Source of the DNA: Phytohabitans rumicis
GTDB lineage: Bacteria > Actinomycetota > Actinomycetes > Mycobacteriales > Micromonosporaceae
Direction: 5' to 3'
Length of the DNA stretch: 64,000 nucleotides
Assembly: GCF_011764445.1 (NCBI RefSeq)
Contig: NZ_BLPG01000001.1
Span: 5,208,001 to 5,272,000, forward strand
Position numbers and translations under genes: made by a program. The notes below the pieces were generated by a model. The model did not search any database and was not told where the DNA came from. It saw only the letters and a list, made by a program, of their open reading frames with translations. Below are positions 53,831-61,023 of this stretch, one piece after another (the stretch's first letter is position 1; every line of letters starts with the position of its first letter).

Positions 53831-54361
53831 ATGGCTGGGGCGCGCAAGCCAGTCGTCGAGGTACGGCGCAGCCAGCGCCGGCGACGCACGGTGTCCGCGT
53901 ATCGCGACGGCGAGCGCGTGGTCGTCCTCATCCCCGACCAGTTCTCCCGGGCCGAAGAGACCGAGTGGGTCGACAAGATGCTCGCCCGGCTCGCCGCCCG
54001 CGAGGAGCGGCTCAGCCGCTCCGACGACGAGCTGCTGGTCCGGGCCCGCCGGCTGATCGGCCGCTACCTCGCCGAGCACACCCGGATCGTCGTCCCCGCC
54101 AGCGTGCGCTGGGTGACCAACCAGAGCGGCCGCTGGGGCTCCTGCACCCCGGCCGACCGCACGATCAGGATCTCGCACCGCATCCAGGAGATGCCCGACT
54201 GGGTGATCGACTACGTGCTGTTGCACGAGCTCACCCACCTCGTGGTGCCGAGCCACAACGCCCGCTTCTGGGAGCTTGTGTGCCGCTACCCGAAGGCCGA
54301 GCGCGCCCGCGGCTACCTGGAGGGCATCGCCGCCGCCACCGGCGTCGTCCTGGCCGACTGA
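53831..54361 (+). CDS. YgjP-like zinc metallopeptidase (DUF45/SprT-like)
   Basis: A protein of 176 residues. The zinc motif is HELTH in VIDYVLLHELTHLVVPSH, with a third ligand expected in the following NARFW. The preceding RWGSC motif (SGRWGSCTPADRTIRIS) is diagnostic for the YgjP/WSS1-like family. ATG 53831 begins the conserved part; it has a weak ribosome site. Mycobacteria carry a homologue in the same neighbourhood. Relatives act on DNA-protein crosslinks, but a role here is not established. Confidence 0.88.
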   Translation: MAGARKPVVEVRRSQRRRRTVSAYRDGERVVVLIPDQFSRAEETEWVDKMLARLAAREERLSRSDDELLVRARRLIGRYLAEHTRIVVPASVRWVTNQSGRWGSCTPADRTIRISHRIQEMPDWVIDYVLLHELTHLVVPSHNARFWELVCRYPKAERARGYLEGIAAATGVVLAD

Positions 54362-54470
54362 GCCGCCCTCCCGGCCGCCCCGTTACCGCTCACTCACCCC
54401 ATCCGCCCGCGCTGGGGCCGCCCGCGCCTGCCGCGCGGTCCGACCGCGCGCCGGGCCGCGCTCTTGGCCC

Positions 54471-54612
54471 GCGTCGATCAAGGACTTTTGCGTCGATCAA
54501 GGGCAGATGGTCGTGGATTGGAGATCAAAGCACGGCCGTTTGCCCTTGATCGGCGGGCAGGGCCTTGATCGGCGGGCAGGGCCTTGATCGGCGGGCGAGG
54601 CGTTGATCGGCG
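54471..54612. repeat. Dispersed palindromic element, copy F, with direct repeats
   Basis: The outer left arm is GCGTCGATCAAGGACTT (54471-54487). The inner arms are 54490-54516 and 54530-54555, with the loop ATTGGAGATCAAA. In place of one outer right arm there are three to four direct copies of GGGCAGGGCCTTGATCGGC, which indicates expansion by slippage. It lies between the YgjP-like gene and metB. The upstream 110 bases are plain G+C-rich DNA. Confidence 0.88.
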
Positions 54613-54685
54613 GGGAGGGGGCCGATCGGCGGGGTCTCGGCGCGGGGCAGGGCGAGTGGGGGTGTGGGGGACTAGCCTCGGCGTA

Positions 54686-55824
54686 ATGACGTACGGGTTT
54701 GAGACGCTCGCCATCCACGCCGGCCAGGAGCCTGAGGCGCGGACCGGTGCCGTCATTCCGCCGATCTTCCAGACCAGCACCTTCGCGCAGGACGCCGTCG
54801 GGGCGCCGCGGGAGGGGTATGAGTACGCCCGTTCGGGCAACCCCACCCGGGACGCCCTGCAGGAGTGCCTCGCCGCCCTCGAAGGGGGCGCCGCGGGCTG
54901 GCGTTCGCGTCAGGGCTGGCCGCCGAGGACACCGTCGTGCGTACGGTGTGCCGGCCGGGCGACCACGTAGTGATCCCCGACGACGCGTACGGCGGGACGT
55001 ACCGGCTGTTCGCCAAGGTCGCCGAGCGCTGGGGGCTGAGTTGGACGGCGGCGCGGATCTCGGACGTCGACGCTGTCCGCCAGGCGGTCACCGACCAGAC
55101 GAAGATCATCTGGGTGGAGACGCCGACCAACCCGCTGCTCAACATCGCCGACATCGCGGGGCTGGCCGGGCTGGCCCGGGAGAAGCGGGCGCTGCTCGTC
55201 GTCGACAACACGTTCGCGTCGCCGTACCTGCAGCAGCCGCTCGCCCTGGGCGCCGACGTGGTCGTCCACTCCACCACCAAGTACGTCGGTGGCCACTCGG
55301 ACGTGATCGGCGGGGCGCTCGTCGTCGCCGACCCGGGCCTCGGTGACGAGCTCAAGTTCCACCAGAACGCCATGGGCGCCATCGCCGGCCCGTTCGACGC
55401 CTGGCTGACCATGCGCGGGGTGCGCACCCTCGGCGTACGCATGGACCGGCACTGCGACAACGCCGAGCGGATCGCGGCGTACCTGCACAGCCACCCGAAG
55501 GTGCGCCGGGTCTACTACCCGGGCCTGCCCGAACACCCCGGCCACGAGACCGCGGCGAAGCAGATGCGCCGGTTCGGCGGGATGGTGTCGTTCGCCGCCG
55601 CGGGCGGGGAGCAGCACGCCGTGGAGATCTGCAACCGGGCGAAGCTCTTCACGCTCGCCGAGTCGCTCGGCGGGGTGGAATCCCTGATCGAGCACCCCGG
55701 TCAGATGACACACGCGAGCGCCGCCGGCTCGCCGCTTGAAGTTCCCTCGGATCTCGTGCGACTGTCTGTCGGCATCGAGACGGCCGACGACCTACTCGCG
55801 GATCTGGAGCAGGCTCTCGGCTGA
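54686..55824 (+). CDS. metB: MetB: cystathionine gamma-synthase, frameshifted in this sequence
   Basis: A PLP enzyme of 379 residues when corrected. It joins O-acyl-homoserine and cysteine in methionine synthesis. It starts MTYGFETLAIHAGQEPEA. PLP-enzyme motifs are YARSGNPTRDALQE and SPYLQQPLALGADVVVHS, with the PLP lysine about K199 in STTKYVGGHSD. The frame breaks at GGG 54895-54897; one extra G gives GAAGLAFASGLAAEDTV. Its C-terminal LVRLSVGIETADDL is typical. Gene order metB-greA-mca also occurs in mycobacteria. Confidence 0.9.
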
Positions 55825-55848
55825 TCCGAAATAGACGCAGGAGGGGCC

Positions 55849-57237
55849 GTGCAGGAGACGTGGGTCGGCGCGACCGCCAAGCAGATCGCCCGCGCCGTAC
55901 GCCGCGGCGACACGTCCGCGACGCAGGTCGTGGCCGACCACCTCGATCACATCGCGGCCGCTGATCCCGTGCTGTCCGCGTTCCGCGTGGTGCGCGGGGG
56001 CGAGGCGATCGTCGAGGCGGAAAAGGTCGACGAGGAAGAGGACCTGGCCAACCTGCCGCTGGCCGGCGTGCCGGTCGCGGTCAAGGAGAACACCGCGCTC
56101 GCCGGCGTACCGACGTGGAACGGCTCGGCAGCGGCCCGCGGCCCGGTCGCCGAGGAGGACCACGAGGTCGTACGCCGGCTGCGCGGTGCGGGCGCGGTCG
56201 TCGTCGGCGTGACGCGCATGCCCGAGCTGGGGCTGTGGGCGACGACGGACGACGAGACCGCCGCGACCCGCAACCCGTGGCGCACCGACCGCACGCCGGG
56301 CGGGTCGTCGGGCGGCGCGGCGGCGGCGGTCGCGTCCGGCATGGTGCCGTTCGCGCACGGCAACGACGGGCTCGGCTCGATCCGCATCCCGGCCGCCTGC
56401 TGCGGCCTGGTCGGGATCAAGCCGGGCCGGGGCGTGGTGCCGTGCCAGCTCGGCGCCGACGACTGGTACGGCCTCACCGAGCAGGGCATCCTCGCCACCA
56501 CCGTCGCCGACGCCGCCGTCGGGTTGGCGGTGCTCGCCGGTCGCCGCCCGGAAAAGCTGGTCGAGCCCCAGCGCCTCAAGGTCGCGGTGTCACTGCGGTC
56601 CCCCGTACTCGGAACGCGGTTGGACAAGCCCAACCGCGACGCTGTCGCAGCGGCGTCGCGGCTGCTGGTGGCCGCGGGCCATGACGCCGTGGCCGCGGAC
56701 CCGGTCTATCCGACGTCGCTGGGGCTGCGCGGCCTGGCCACGTGGTTCGCGGCCGCGTGCCGCGACGCCGAGGCCGCCGGCCTCGACCGGGCCACGCTGC
56801 AGCCGCGCAGCCGCCGGCACGTCGCGCTCGGCGCGTGGGCACTACGCCGCGGGTACGTCCGGGAGGCCGACCGCACGGCGTGGCGCGAGCGGTCGATCGG
56901 CTTCTTCAGCGACCACGGCGTCGACCTGATGCTCACGCCCGCGCTGGCGAGCGTGCCGCCGCGCGCGGACGGCTGGTCGCGCCGGTCCTGGCGGGCGAAC
57001 ATGATCGCCAATATCCGGTACGCCCCGTACGCCGCGCCGTGGAACATCGCCGGCCTGCCCGCCCTGGTCGTGCCGGTGGGGCTGCGCCCGGACGGGCTGC
57101 CGGTGTGCGTGCAGCTGGTCGGCCCGCCCGGGTCGGAGCTGCTGCAGCTCGCGGTCGCGGGGCAGTTCGAGATGGCGGCACCGTGGCGGCGACACGCTCC
57201 GACCTGGCCCCGTGCGGGTGCGACGATCGACCAGTGA
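55849..57237 (+). CDS. Amidase of the amidase-signature family
   Basis: A hydrolase of 462 residues for amide bonds. The Ser-cisSer-Lys triad is Lys79 (AVKEN), Ser154 (GGSSGG) and Ser177 ([10 protein letters not shown]), with the usual family spacing. The signature [19 protein letters not shown] is intact. The usual GGGS motif is GLGS here. GTG 55849 follows GGAGGGG, and its stop overlaps ilvA (GTGA), so the two are coupled. Substrate is unknown; it lacks the extra domains of GatA or allophanate hydrolase. Confidence 0.9.
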   Translation: MQETWVGATAKQIARAVRRGDTSATQVVADHLDHIAAADPVLSAFRVVRGGEAIVEAEKVDEEEDLANLPLAGVPVAVKENTALAGVPTWNGSAAARGPVAEEDHEVVRRLRGAGAVVVGVTRMPELGLWATTDDETAATRNPWRTDRTPGGSSGGAAAAVASGMVPFAHGNDGLGSIRIPAACCGLVGIKPGRGVVPCQLGADDWYGLTEQGILATTVADAAVGLAVLAGRRPEKLVEPQRLKVAVSLRSPVLGTRLDKPNRDAVAAASRLLVAAGHDAVAADPVYPTSLGLRGLATWFAAACRDAEAAGLDRATLQPRSRRHVALGAWALRRGYVREADRTAWRERSIGFFSDHGVDLMLTPALASVPPRADGWSRRSWRANMIANIRYAPYAAPWNIAGLPALVVPVGLRPDGLPVCVQLVGPPGSELLQLAVAGQFEMAAPWRRHAPTWPRAGATIDQ

Positions 57238-58445
57238 GTGACCTGCTAAGTCTCGCCGACGTCCAGGCGGCCCGGGAGCTGCTCGGCGACGTCGTGCGCA
57301 CCACCCCGCTGGAGCCGTCGCGCCCGCTGTCCGCGGCGCTCGGCGGCCCAGCGTGGCTCAAGTGCGAAAACCTCCAGCGCGCCGGCTCCTACAAGGTCCG
57401 CGGCGCCTACGTGCGCATCGCCCGGCTCTCGCCCGAGGAGCGCGCCCGCGGCGTGGTCGCCGCCAGCGCCGGCAACCACGCCCAGGGGGTGGCGCTCGCC
57501 GCCGGCCTGCTCGGCGCCGCGTCGACCGTGTTCATGCCGGTGGGCGCGCCCATCCCGAAGGTGTCGGCCACCAAGGGGTACGGCGCCCACATCGAGTTCG
57601 CCGGGAACACAGTGGACGACTCGCTGGTCGCGGCGAAGGAGTTCGCGGAGCGGACCGGTGCGGTGCTGATCCACCCGTTCGACCACCCGGACGTGATAGC
57701 GGGGCAGGGCACCGTCGCGTTGGAGATCCTGGAGCAGTGCCCGGACGTGCGGACGATCGTCGCCGGGCTGGGCGGCGGCGGGCTGCTGTCCGGGATCGCG
57801 GTCGCCGCGAAGGCGATCCGGCCCGACGTACGCGTGATCGGGGTGCAGGCGACGGGCGCCGCGGCCTATCCGCCGTCGCTGGCGGCCGGCTCGCCGGTCC
57901 GGCTGCCGGAGCTGAGCACGATCGCGGACGGGATCGCCGTCGGCTGCCCGGGCGACATCACGTTCGCGCACGTCAGCAAGCTGGTCGACGACGTCGTGAC
58001 GGTCACCGACGAAGACATCTCGCGGGCGCTGCTGATGCTGCTGGAGCGGTGCAAGCTGGTGGTCGAGCCGGCCGGGGCGGTGGGCGTGGCGGCGCTGATG
58101 TCCGGCGCGGTACGGGTCGAGCCGCCGGTCGTCGCGGTGCTGTCCGGCGGAAACATCGACCCGCTCCTGCTGCTTCGGGTGATCGAGCACGGGCTCACGG
58201 CAGCCGGTCGCTACCTGCGCTTCACCGTGCGCTGCCCGGACCGGCCGGGCCAGCTCGCGCTGCTGCTGGCGCAGATCGCCGAGCACCGCGTGAACGTCAT
58301 CGACGTCCTGCACACCCGGCAGAACCCGCGCCTGCGGCTGGGCGAGGTCGAGGTGGCGCTGTCCATCGAGACGCGCGGCCCGGAGCACTCCGACAAACTC
58401 GTCGAGGCGCTACGGGCCAGCGGTTACCCCGTGCGTTTCCCTTAA
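57234..58445 (+). CDS. ilvA: IlvA: threonine ammonia-lyase with ACT domain
   Basis: A PLP enzyme of 403 residues. It converts threonine to 2-oxobutanoate for isoleucine synthesis (or threonine use). The PLP lysine is Lys54 in GSYKVRGAYV, the phosphate loop is GLGGGGLLSG, and AASAGNHAQGVA is present. The C-terminal ACT domain (from about 325, FTVRCPDRPGQLALLLAQIA) gives allosteric control. GTG 57234 overlaps the amidase stop. It is shorter than two-ACT IlvA and close to TdcB-type enzymes with one ACT, so a catabolic role is possible. Confidence 0.9.
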   Translation: MSDLLSLADVQAARELLGDVVRTTPLEPSRPLSAALGGPAWLKCENLQRAGSYKVRGAYVRIARLSPEERARGVVAASAGNHAQGVALAAGLLGAASTVFMPVGAPIPKVSATKGYGAHIEFAGNTVDDSLVAAKEFAERTGAVLIHPFDHPDVIAGQGTVALEILEQCPDVRTIVAGLGGGGLLSGIAVAAKAIRPDVRVIGVQATGAAAYPPSLAAGSPVRLPELSTIADGIAVGCPGDITFAHVSKLVDDVVTVTDEDISRALLMLLERCKLVVEPAGAVGVAALMSGAVRVEPPVVAVLSGGNIDPLLLLRVIEHGLTAAGRYLRFTVRCPDRPGQLALLLAQIAEHRVNVIDVLHTRQNPRLRLGEVEVALSIETRGPEHSDKLVEALRASGYPVRFP

Positions 58446-58451
58446 GGCGCC

Positions 58452-58952
58452 CTAGCCGCCGTACGGCTCGAAGCCCACCACCGTGACCTTGATGTCGGCG
58501 CCGCTCGGCGCGGTGTAGGTGACCGTCTGCCCGGTGCCGGCGCCGAGAATTGCCTGGCCGAGGGCGGATTCGGGGCTGTAGACGGTCAGGTCTGTGGTGG
58601 CGGCGATCTCGCGCGACCCGAGCAGGAACGTCTCGGTGTCGTCCGTGTCGTCGTCAAAGTGGATCGTGACGACGGTGCCGGGCGCGACCTTGTCGGCGTT
58701 GGGCGCCTCGCCCACCTGCGCGGTGCGCAGCAACTCCTGGAGTTGCCGGATCCGCATTTCGGCCTTTCCCTGCTCTTCGCGGGCGGCGTGATAGCCGCCA
58801 TTCTCGCGCAGGTCGCCCTCTTCACGCCGCGCGTTGATTTCGGCGGCCATCGCCGGACGGGCCGCGATCAGCTCGTTGAGCTCGGCCTGCAGGCGGTCGT
58901 ACGCGTCCTGAGACAGCCAGGTGGCGGGCGCCTCGCGGTCGGTGCTGGACAC
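58452..58952 (-). CDS. greA: GreA transcript-cleavage elongation factor
   Basis: A protein of 166 residues. The coiled-coil tip carries EEGDLRENGGYHAAREEQG, with the two acidic residues (D and E) that hold magnesium in the polymerase channel. The C-terminal FKBP-like domain (VVTIHFDDDTDDTETFLLG, YTAPSGADIKVTVVGFEP) binds RNA polymerase. It rescues arrested polymerase by cleaving the RNA 3' end. GTG 58952 is the family start. Its 3' end is 6 bp from the convergent ilvA end, with no clear hairpin between. Confidence 0.93.
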   Translation of the reverse strand: MSSTDREAPATWLSQDAYDRLQAELNELIAARPAMAAEINARREEGDLRENGGYHAAREEQGKAEMRIRQLQELLRTAQVGEAPNADKVAPGTVVTIHFDDDTDDTETFLLGSREIAATTDLTVYSPESALGQAILGAGTGQTVTYTAPSGADIKVTVVGFEPYGG

Positions 58953-59070
58953 AGACGATCTCCTCCGTGGGGCTAATGGGCGAACAAGGTAGAACTACCA
59001 ACTTACCAGCGGACGACACCACGGAAATTAACCGAGTTTTGCGGGACTGAACCGGATCAGCCTTTTCGGT

Positions 59071-59502
59071 CTAAGCGGCCCGACAACGGAGCACTTCGCC
59101 ACTCACCGGGCGGGCGCTTGTGGCCAGCGTTTGCGTCCGTACCGGCCGGGTCTCGCCGGGTGCCGCCGACACCCGGACCTCCTGCTTGCCGACCTCCGCA
59201 CCGTCCCGGGACCGGGCCCGCAGGACGCAGATGGCCTCCTCGCCGGCCGGGACGTTCACCCGGAACTCGATGACGACCTGGGCGTCGGTGATGTCGGTGT
59301 AGGTGAGCACCTGCGCGTCGTACGTCGGGTCGCCGTACTGGCTGTAGAGGCGCGCGGCCAGCGCGCCGCCGGCGGCCAGGGCCCCGACGACGAGCAGCGC
59401 CAACACCCATGGGCGGCGGCGGTGCGGGGCCCGCCGGCGGCCGTAGCGGCCGGGCGGGAACACCGGCGCGCCGGGCGTGGTTGTGGCGTGCGTCTCGGTC
59501 AC
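59071..59502 (-). CDS. DUF4307 membrane-anchored protein
   Basis: A protein of 143 residues. A proline/arginine-rich N-terminus (FPPGRYGRRRAPHRRRP) precedes one membrane helix (about 32-52). An external domain follows with YTDITDAQVVIEFRV and CVLRARSRDGAEVGK. This matches DUF4307, whose gene sits between greA and mca in many actinobacteria. Two cysteines (CVLR and the final LRCRAA) are placed for a disulfide. Function unknown. It is divergent from mca. Confidence 0.85.
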   Translation of the reverse strand: MTETHATTTPGAPVFPPGRYGRRRAPHRRRPWVLALLVVGALAAGGALAARLYSQYGDPTYDAQVLTYTDITDAQVVIEFRVNVPAGEEAICVLRARSRDGAEVGKQEVRVSAAPGETRPVRTQTLATSARPVSGEVLRCRAA

Positions 59503-59623
59503 CGGGCGCGGTCTCCTACGGTTGTTGTCGTAGCCATCGGCCAGAATGGCTTAGTCCGTTCGGTAACCATCTTCGCAGCCGGCGCGATTTCGAGGTCCGG
59601 CAGGTGGCGGGGGAGATTTTTAC

Positions 59624-60508
59624 GTGGCAGAGCAGCTTCGTCTGATGGCGGTCCACGCCCATCCCGATGACGAGTCCAGCAAGGGCGCGGCGACCATGGC
59701 CAAATACGCGGCCGACGGCGTCCAGGTCTTGGTCGCGACGTGTACGGGTGGGGAGCGCGGCAGCGTGCTCAACCCGAAGATGGACCGCCCGGACGTCTGG
59801 GACAACATCGCGGAGATCCGCAAGGCGGAGATGGCCGCGGCCCGGGCGATCCTGGGCGTCGACCAGGCGTGGTTGGGGTATGTCGACTCCGGGCTACCCG
59901 AGGGCGACCCGCTGCCGCCGCTGCCGGATGGCTGCTTCGCGCTCCAGGACGTGCAGGCCGCCGCCGGCCCGCTGGTGCGGCTGATCCGGGAGTTCCGGCC
60001 GCACGTCGTGCTGACGTACGACGAGAACGGCGGCTACCCGCACCCCGACCACATCATGTGCCACAAGATCAGCGTGGTGGCGTTCGACGGGGCCGCCGAC
60101 GCCGAGCAGTACCCCGGGCTGGGCGAACCGTGGCAGCCGCTCAAGCTCTACTACCAGCACTCGTTCACCCGGGCGAAGTTCCGGGCTCTGCACGAGGGCA
60201 TGGTCGCCGCCGGCCTCGAATCGCCGTACGAGGAGATGCTCAACAGCTGGACCGACGAGGGCACCGACATGGGGCACCGGATCACGACGCGGGTCGAGTG
60301 CGCGGACTATTTCGCGGTGCGCGACGACGCTTTGCGGGCGCACGCCACGCAGGTCGACCCGGACGGGCCGTGGTTTCGGGCGCCGCTGGACGTGCAGCGG
60401 AAGGTCTGGCCGACCGAGGACTTCGAGCTCGCCAGGTCGCTGGTCGACGGCTCGCTTCCGGAGACCGACCTCTTCGCGGGCGTGCGGGAGGCCGGGCGTA
60501 CGGTGTAG
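59624..60508 (+). CDS. mca: Mca: mycothiol S-conjugate amidase
   Basis: A zinc LmbE-family amidase of 294 residues. It cuts mycothiol conjugates to mercapturic acid and GlcN-inositol for detoxification. The metal motif is HAHPDDE at 11-17, with a further HPDH in GGYPHPDHIMCH. TCTGGERGSVLNPKMD is typical of Mca rather than MshB. Start GTG 59624, with a GGGGGAG site slightly far upstream (about 10 nt). Together with MshB (8405) and mycoredoxin (47056) it shows that the host uses mycothiol. Confidence 0.92.
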   Translation: MAEQLRLMAVHAHPDDESSKGAATMAKYAADGVQVLVATCTGGERGSVLNPKMDRPDVWDNIAEIRKAEMAAARAILGVDQAWLGYVDSGLPEGDPLPPLPDGCFALQDVQAAAGPLVRLIREFRPHVVLTYDENGGYPHPDHIMCHKISVVAFDGAADAEQYPGLGEPWQPLKLYYQHSFTRAKFRALHEGMVAAGLESPYEEMLNSWTDEGTDMGHRITTRVECADYFAVRDDALRAHATQVDPDGPWFRAPLDVQRKVWPTEDFELARSLVDGSLPETDLFAGVREAGRTV

Positions 60509-60510
60509 TT

Positions 60511-60756
60511 ATGTTCACGGCTGCACAGGTGCTCGCGGAGAACAACTTCGGCGACACCCGCTCCGGTGGCCTGGCCGGGCCGATGGGGCTCTTCATCATC
60601 GTGCTGCTGGGGATCGCGACGGTCTTGCTCATCCGCAACATGAACACTCGCCTCCGGCGGCTCCCCGGCAAGTTTCCGGGGCAAGATCCAGAGGGCTCGA
60701 CTCCTGAGTCCCGGGAAACTGTCCAAGATCCGACAGATCGCGGGGACCACGCCTGA
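60511..60756 (+). CDS. Small single-pass membrane protein downstream of mca (Rv1083-like)
   Basis: A protein of 81 residues. One hydrophobic helix (about 25-43, PMGLFIIVLLGIATVLLIRN) is followed by a basic stretch (MNTRLRRLPGKF) and an acidic tail. ATG 60511 lies 3 bp after the mca stop. Mycobacteria have a similar small membrane protein at this place. Function unknown. Confidence 0.78.
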   Translation: MFTAAQVLAENNFGDTRSGGLAGPMGLFIIVLLGIATVLLIRNMNTRLRRLPGKFPGQDPEGSTPESRETVQDPTDRGDHA

Positions 60757-60853
60757 CCGTGTTGTTAGGCGTAGAGCGCTCCCAGTGTCCGGATCGGCCG
60801 CCTTTGTTGGCGGGTGTTGCCAGTTCATGGCGAAACCGACCCGGCACCCCCTG

Positions 60854-61023
60854 TTGCGGCTAACCGGTTTGGCTTAGCCTCGCCGGGGGGCCATTGTCCC
60901 CAAGGGCCGCGGGCTGAAGGGGGCGCAGATGCATACTCGCTGCGGTTTCTCCCTTTTGCTCCGGTCGAGCTTGTCCCCCCGGTCCGCCGTGATCTTCCGG
61001 CCGGCGGCGGTTGGAGGATACCC
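60854..61023 (+). promoter_or_regulatory. Promoter and ~140-nt leader of the second GGDEF-EAL gene
   Basis: TTGCGG (60854-60859) and TAGCCT (60875-60880) form a possible -35/-10 pair, though the 15-bp spacer is short. The leader that follows has several G+C hairpins (GGGGGGCC and GGCCGC near 60890-60915) before the GGAGG site. A metabolite- or c-di-GMP-binding aptamer is conceivable but no known riboswitch core is recognisable. Confidence 0.4.

Noticed and set aside
54471-54612. Short basic proteins predicted across the palindromic elements
   Set aside because: All seven elements give similar Arg/Asp-rich frames on both strands because the arms are palindromic and TGA-poor in some phases. 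The shared residues reflect the DNA repeat, not a protein family.
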